DNA of 64,000 nt from Oxyruncus cristatus (lineage: Eukaryota; Chordata; Aves; Passeriformes; Cotingidae): NCBI GenBank assembly GCA_013399855.1, contig VXAY01002317.1, positions 1,931,152 through 1,995,151 on the forward strand. The letters run 5' to 3'. A program made the position numbers and the translations under genes. This document shows positions 59,177 to 64,000 of the stretch, piece after piece (the stretch's first letter is position 1; every line of letters starts with the position of its first letter). The notes under the pieces were generated by a model, which was not told the origin of the DNA, made no database searches, and was given only the letters and a program-made list of their open reading frames with translations.

Positions 59177-62100
59177 GTAGACCATCCTATAGAATGTGTT
59201 ATTCCACGAAGTGCCGTTCCATGGTCTCATCTGTCACCTTTATCAGTAATGGCAGCAGTAGTGACACCAAGCAAGGCTGGTCAGTCAGTGCAAAGGAGAA
59301 TGAGTCGCTGTCTCTAGGTCTTTACACAGAGCCTATTGGAGCAGTTAATGCTTTGTGTGTGAGGTGGACAGACGGGGTGGGTTGCAGCCCAGAGAAGCGT
59401 GTGTTGTTGAGGTGCAAAGGATTGTTGACAGCTCTACTGCTATGGTGTCCTCATGCTGGTGTGTAACATGGATGCAACCTTTCCAGGTCAGAAGACTTCA
59501 ACAGCAGGGATGCAAGCCTGGCCCTTGGCTGGGAACTGTGGAATATTCATGCACATTTATTCTTCCTTTTTTGTTCTTTCCTTTTCAAATAGCTCCACTT
59601 GAGAGAAGTATAATCCTACAGAATGGGAGCTTACCGGCAGTAAAACTGTTAGAATAACAAAAGGAAACAACAGTTATAACTTCACCAAGGTTCATTTTAC
59701 TACCAGTATGAGATATCTTTTAAAGCACAGGTTTTTTACATTATGTTTTTCCGAAATTATTTCCAAAGGGGTTTATTTTCTCATAAGGTAACCATTTCAC
59801 GTTCTACATTGCTCAGTTACATGGTGTTATTATAAAAGATGTCATCTTTTGGATTTTCTTTTCTAAATCCTTTGCAACAGAATAGATCTACATTTGCAGA
59901 TGGTAGGTCATCCTACCTTCCTGTTAGCATAAGGGTGTTTCCTCTAAATTTGTAATATCACCAGTATTCCCACAAAAACTGGAAATTTTGCTTTTGTCAA
60001 GTTTGACTAAATGAGTGAGTTGGTGTTTTAAAGAATTAGAAAATAGTTGCTCCAATTATGTGAGGAATTACTATCTGAAATAGTTAAGTTGCTGTTATCC
60101 TACCATTTAAAAACCTCTTGGGTTTTGAAACTGTAAAACTAAAACTAAACAAGGCTAGAACTTGACAAATTTCATCTGATCAAAAATTTAAGAAATAATA
60201 AGAAAAACATGGGTAGTAAAATAACCCAGAACAACTTTCATTTTTCATCTTTAATGCAAACTGGCATCCTGAAATGACTATATAAACTAGAAGTAGATAA
60301 ATGACAGCAGATGGACAAGCACAGGCAAGGAACATAAAAAAAAAATTGGTTATGCCAATGTACTTCCAACAAAACCACAAGAAGAGAGACTCAAGGAAAC
60401 CAGCAGCAGCCCCACCATCATTTTCTTTAATCTTTAAATCCATCAGTGGTCCTCAGACTGTTTTCAGAATATGAAGTAGCTCTTACCACATCTCACTAAC
60501 CAGGGTACCTGCATTTTGCAGAGATGGCATTTTTAATTGTATTAGGTATATTTCTTAGGGTGTGGAGTACTGTTCTTTATAGAGCTTCACAGTCTCTAAC
60601 CATTAAGAAAGATGATTTAACTATTAAATCATTCGGCCATAATGAACCAAAAAGGGTTATTCTAGAGGTAATAGAGGAAAGCTTTAGAAGTATCCACTTT
60701 CTTTAACCGTGCAGAATGTCACCAAGACTTTCTAAATTCTAACACCAGTAATTGCCTATGTACTTTTCAAACAAAAATTCTTTTGATTTCAGCATTTACA
60801 GCATTTCTGTCTCACACAGCTGTGCACCATGGTAATTCCATCACTTTATCAGCCTCTCTCCAGCCTGTTCACCTCACCAGAGAAGCATTGTTCTTTGCAG
60901 AATATCCCCTGAAGCTTTGGCAAAGCCTAAATTTGAATAGTTTGAGGGAAGAGATTCCTAATTCGTCCCCTAAGAGGTTGATAACACTGTAATTAGTTAA
61001 TTTGGCAAATAATTCTAGCTTTTCAGCCTTAGTTTCCCCTTTCTTTGCTTCAAAGATACTTTCCTATATTCACAAGCAATACTTTTAATTTCTTTAATAT
61101 CGTCCTTTCAGTACTTTCAGTCAGATTTCCTACTTCTGCCTCCTTAGTTTGTAGTTATTTTATGCACACCTAATTTTTTCAACCTTTTCCGCATGAGCTT
61201 CCTTAGTTATGTATGCCTTTAAAGTAAATATAAAACATTAGCTTTTCAGACAGGATGCATGCGCAATTCTGATTATGGTGACTTTATTAAGATTACATAA
61301 AGGTCATTACACTGAAGACATATTTTGCTAAATCATTAAATGTTAGAGGAAAAGCAGCTTTTTTCAAGAAAATCTTCTGCAACATTACCAGGCAATTCTC
61401 TGTCTCCTCAGAATTCTCTGAGGACACTTACAAGAAGAAAATTTCATTGAACTAGGGATTAAAAACCCTGTAGTGTCCTCATGAATTTAGAAGGGAAAAA
61501 AAAAGAAGTAACATGACATTTTTGACACACATGATACTTATGTAGACATTTCTAAAAGCATAGAAGTGTAGAGTTACACATATAATGGAATAAAACACAG
61601 TTTTAAATTTAAAAGTTAATATGTGAGATCAGAGAAAAAAACAGTTAAGCCACTTTAGTGTATGTATTAATGTTATTTTGTTATAGAAATTTTTCAACTA
61701 AAATACCAACCAGATTGTTCAGATTGTTCAAATGTCTACTGGAGAACTATTGTGCCAGATTTCAAGATCTAATTCATTTTTAGTCCATTTTCTGAAAGTA
61801 TTAAATAGAATAATTTGAATCTTGTCTAGGTGGAAATATCAGTACAGCCTTAACCATAAATTTGTTGTTCATTTTTTCATTCTTAAAAACCCCAGAGTTT
61901 CCACGTGATTTATTAGGTAGGTGAAGTATTTAAATTTATTTTTCCCTTGTTGCAGTTGTGTGTATGAATGCCTGGAAGTGTGAATTCCTAAACAACAAAG
62001 GTGTAGTCAGGTCTTTGCTTGGTTAAACAGACACCTGTACAAAATATTCTAACTTATTTTATCAGTCATCAGTTCCCAAAGAATAAAAGCACCCAAAGCA

Positions 62101-64000
62101 AAGGAAGGTAGGCTTTATCTTCCAGACTGAAGCTTTTAAACTCCAAACAGATACAAAGGAACACTTATCAAACCAGTATCTTCTCCTAGCTAATGATTGC
62201 TCGTGCACTTTTATACAAATAGTCCCTTTGTCCATCTTAGCTAAACTCAAAATTGTCTGTTATATCCTAAGGATAAATTTCATTCACATTAAAAAAATGT
62301 TGTTGCAGATCAGGGCATTGAACAACAGTGTTCAAAACCCATTTATTTGGGAGCCTGTGTGAAAGTGCTGCACAGGACCTTGTTTTTCCTGAAGAAGGTA
62401 AGGGTGAAATAAGGAGTGCCCCATAAACAGAGAAGGGTGCAGACAGAGCATGATTCTGTAGTAAAGCATTACTCTCACCCTGCACAAGGCCCTGGAATCA
62501 CCACACCTACTACAAGAGGAGCTGTAATAACTAGACAGGTTCTAGGAAGCAGAGCGGTGTTGCTTTCAGAAGCAGCAGGGTATCAGCAAGTGGAGAGGCA
62601 CCTCATCAATGTCTATACAGTGCAGATGTTTCACTTTGCAACTTACTGTTTTGCTTTGTAAGGCTCGTTATAGTCAATTTACAGCTTACTAGGAATAGAT
62701 GAAACAAGAGAGATTCTCTTAGGCCATTTTTTAATTTTCAAAGAATGTAAGTGAGAAATTCTTGCAACTTTCCATGGTAAAGGAATGAACATCACCATCC
62801 TGAACACAGTGTCATGGATCAATTTTCAGTCTTGTCCTTCTGATGATTTCTATCCTTTAAGAAGCTCTTCTTCTCTTCTACTACTCAAGAATTACATTCA
62901 CAGCTACTTGTCCCACTTGCCATCTTCCTTTTTGCCTCTCTTCTTGCCCCAGCATATTAAACAACCTCCTTATTCTGTGATAATAGAATACCTGGCAAAG
63001 TTGCTTCACTTTTGGCCAAATCTCTTGACTCTGTGCTGATGCTTTTAGTATTTGCACTTTTCTCCCACTAAAAAGAAGCATAATTGCTTTTAATGAAACT
63101 AAGGCACTTAGAATCCATTTGCTTTAGATCTGTATCAAAGACTGCCTGTGGATCAAAGCTTGTCCTGATGGCAGTCATGTGAATTTCAGTGTGCTATGTG
63201 ACAACTCTAAGCAGTCACAGCTAAGCCAGCTGAGTTTCTGAGCAGTGACGGCATGTTGATTGTAAACAGCCAAATAAACAAAGTAATAAAATATAAAATT
63301 AAACTTTGCCCCTAAAGTAAGGATAGCTCTAGAAACTGCAGATTCTAAATGTTATTTCACATGGATGGTTACCCTTCTAATGAATCCTTCCAATGGATTT
63401 TCTACCTTGGATACCTTCTATTGTAAATAAATAAAACATTCAGGAAGCACAAAATAACCCTATTAACACTGCTTTTGAGACCTTTCTCTATATTCTCATT
63501 TTTTTGTTATCACTGTATAAAACTAATAACATACATTATTATCAGGTTTTTTTTCCTTGACTGAACAAAATCTATTTCTTCAGTTAAAGCTAGATTCTAT
63601 GTAAAACAACAGAAATCTTACTTTGGAAAAGTCCAGTCTTCAGCTGTGTTTTAAAACGACAGTATACTTTCTTCATAAAGAGATGAATCATCTCTAATAA
63701 AGGACTGAGACACTTATTACATTCTGCCATTATTCATAAAGGACTTCCATGCCAAAGGGTGAATGACTTATGCTATATCACTTAAAATATCACTTCCTTT
63801 ATTCCCAATTCATCTTGCCACCATTTTGACAAAATATCATTGATTAATGGAATTGCCTGTTTAGATACTGTAAATATTTTTTCTTCTTACTCCTATGAAA
63901 AGTATGTTGGATTTTAGTGTCAGAAAGAGAAAGATTCAAATCTCTATGTCCAAGATGATGATTTCCTGGGAATATCATGTGGTATTTTCAATAAATAAAC
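59177..64000. other. Non-coding, unique-looking DNA
   Basis: About 4.8 kb with no recognisable gene. The first 450 bases are less AT-rich and hold two overlapping plus-strand open frames (59116-59466 and 59355-59657) without a recognisable domain. A 9-base unit (CAGATTGTT) is repeated twice at 61711-61728. The rest is plain AT-rich sequence. Confidence 0.5.

Overview
This window looks like a non-coding stretch (intergenic or deep intronic) of a bird genome or a close archosaur relative. The evidence is its AT-rich, CpG-poor base composition and several CR1 LINE fragments. These carry the CR1 reverse-transcriptase wording and the variable ATTCTRTG-type octamers at the 3' end. There is also a 37-base assembly gap. 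I found no protein-coding gene, tRNA, rRNA or CRISPR array that I can support. Most open reading frames are short, begin at non-ATG codons, lie in several overlapping frames, and show no recognisable domain, so I treat them as chance.

Layout. Positions 1-17.4 kb are unique-looking AT-rich DNA with simple repeats. They include a G-quadruplex motif near 1.23 kb (minus strand), a 23-bp tandem repeat at 2.96 kb, a T16 run with AT-rich repeats at 6.75-6.9 kb, and a strikingly G-poor A/C tract at 14.6 kb. Positions 17.4-21.5 kb hold three CR1 fragments: two on the plus strand and one on the minus strand. Positions 21.5-35.5 kb are unique-looking, with TA and CCTT microsatellites and a GC-rich 12-bp hairpin at 30.1 kb. 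Positions 35.5-36.2 kb are locally GC-richer, contain a TATA box and resemble a retroviral LTR remnant (tentative). Positions 37.1-46.3 kb are the LINE-rich part: an internally deleted CR1, a CR1 3' stub, an ancient CR1 of about 0.9 kb on the plus strand, the assembly gap, and the longest young CR1 (about 1.0 kb, minus strand), which keeps a decayed piece of the reverse transcriptase. Positions 46.3-64 kb are again unique-looking. They contain perfect palindromes, two short tandem repeats at 55.3-55.6 kb, a canonical G-quadruplex motif at 56.65 kb beside the window's longest open frame, and a CATT microsatellite.

There is no gene cooperation to describe. The history visible here is repeated insertion of 5'-truncated CR1 copies of at least two age classes into a gene-poor region. 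Identification of unnamed segments, conservation, and the question of intron versus intergenic DNA cannot be settled from this sequence alone.
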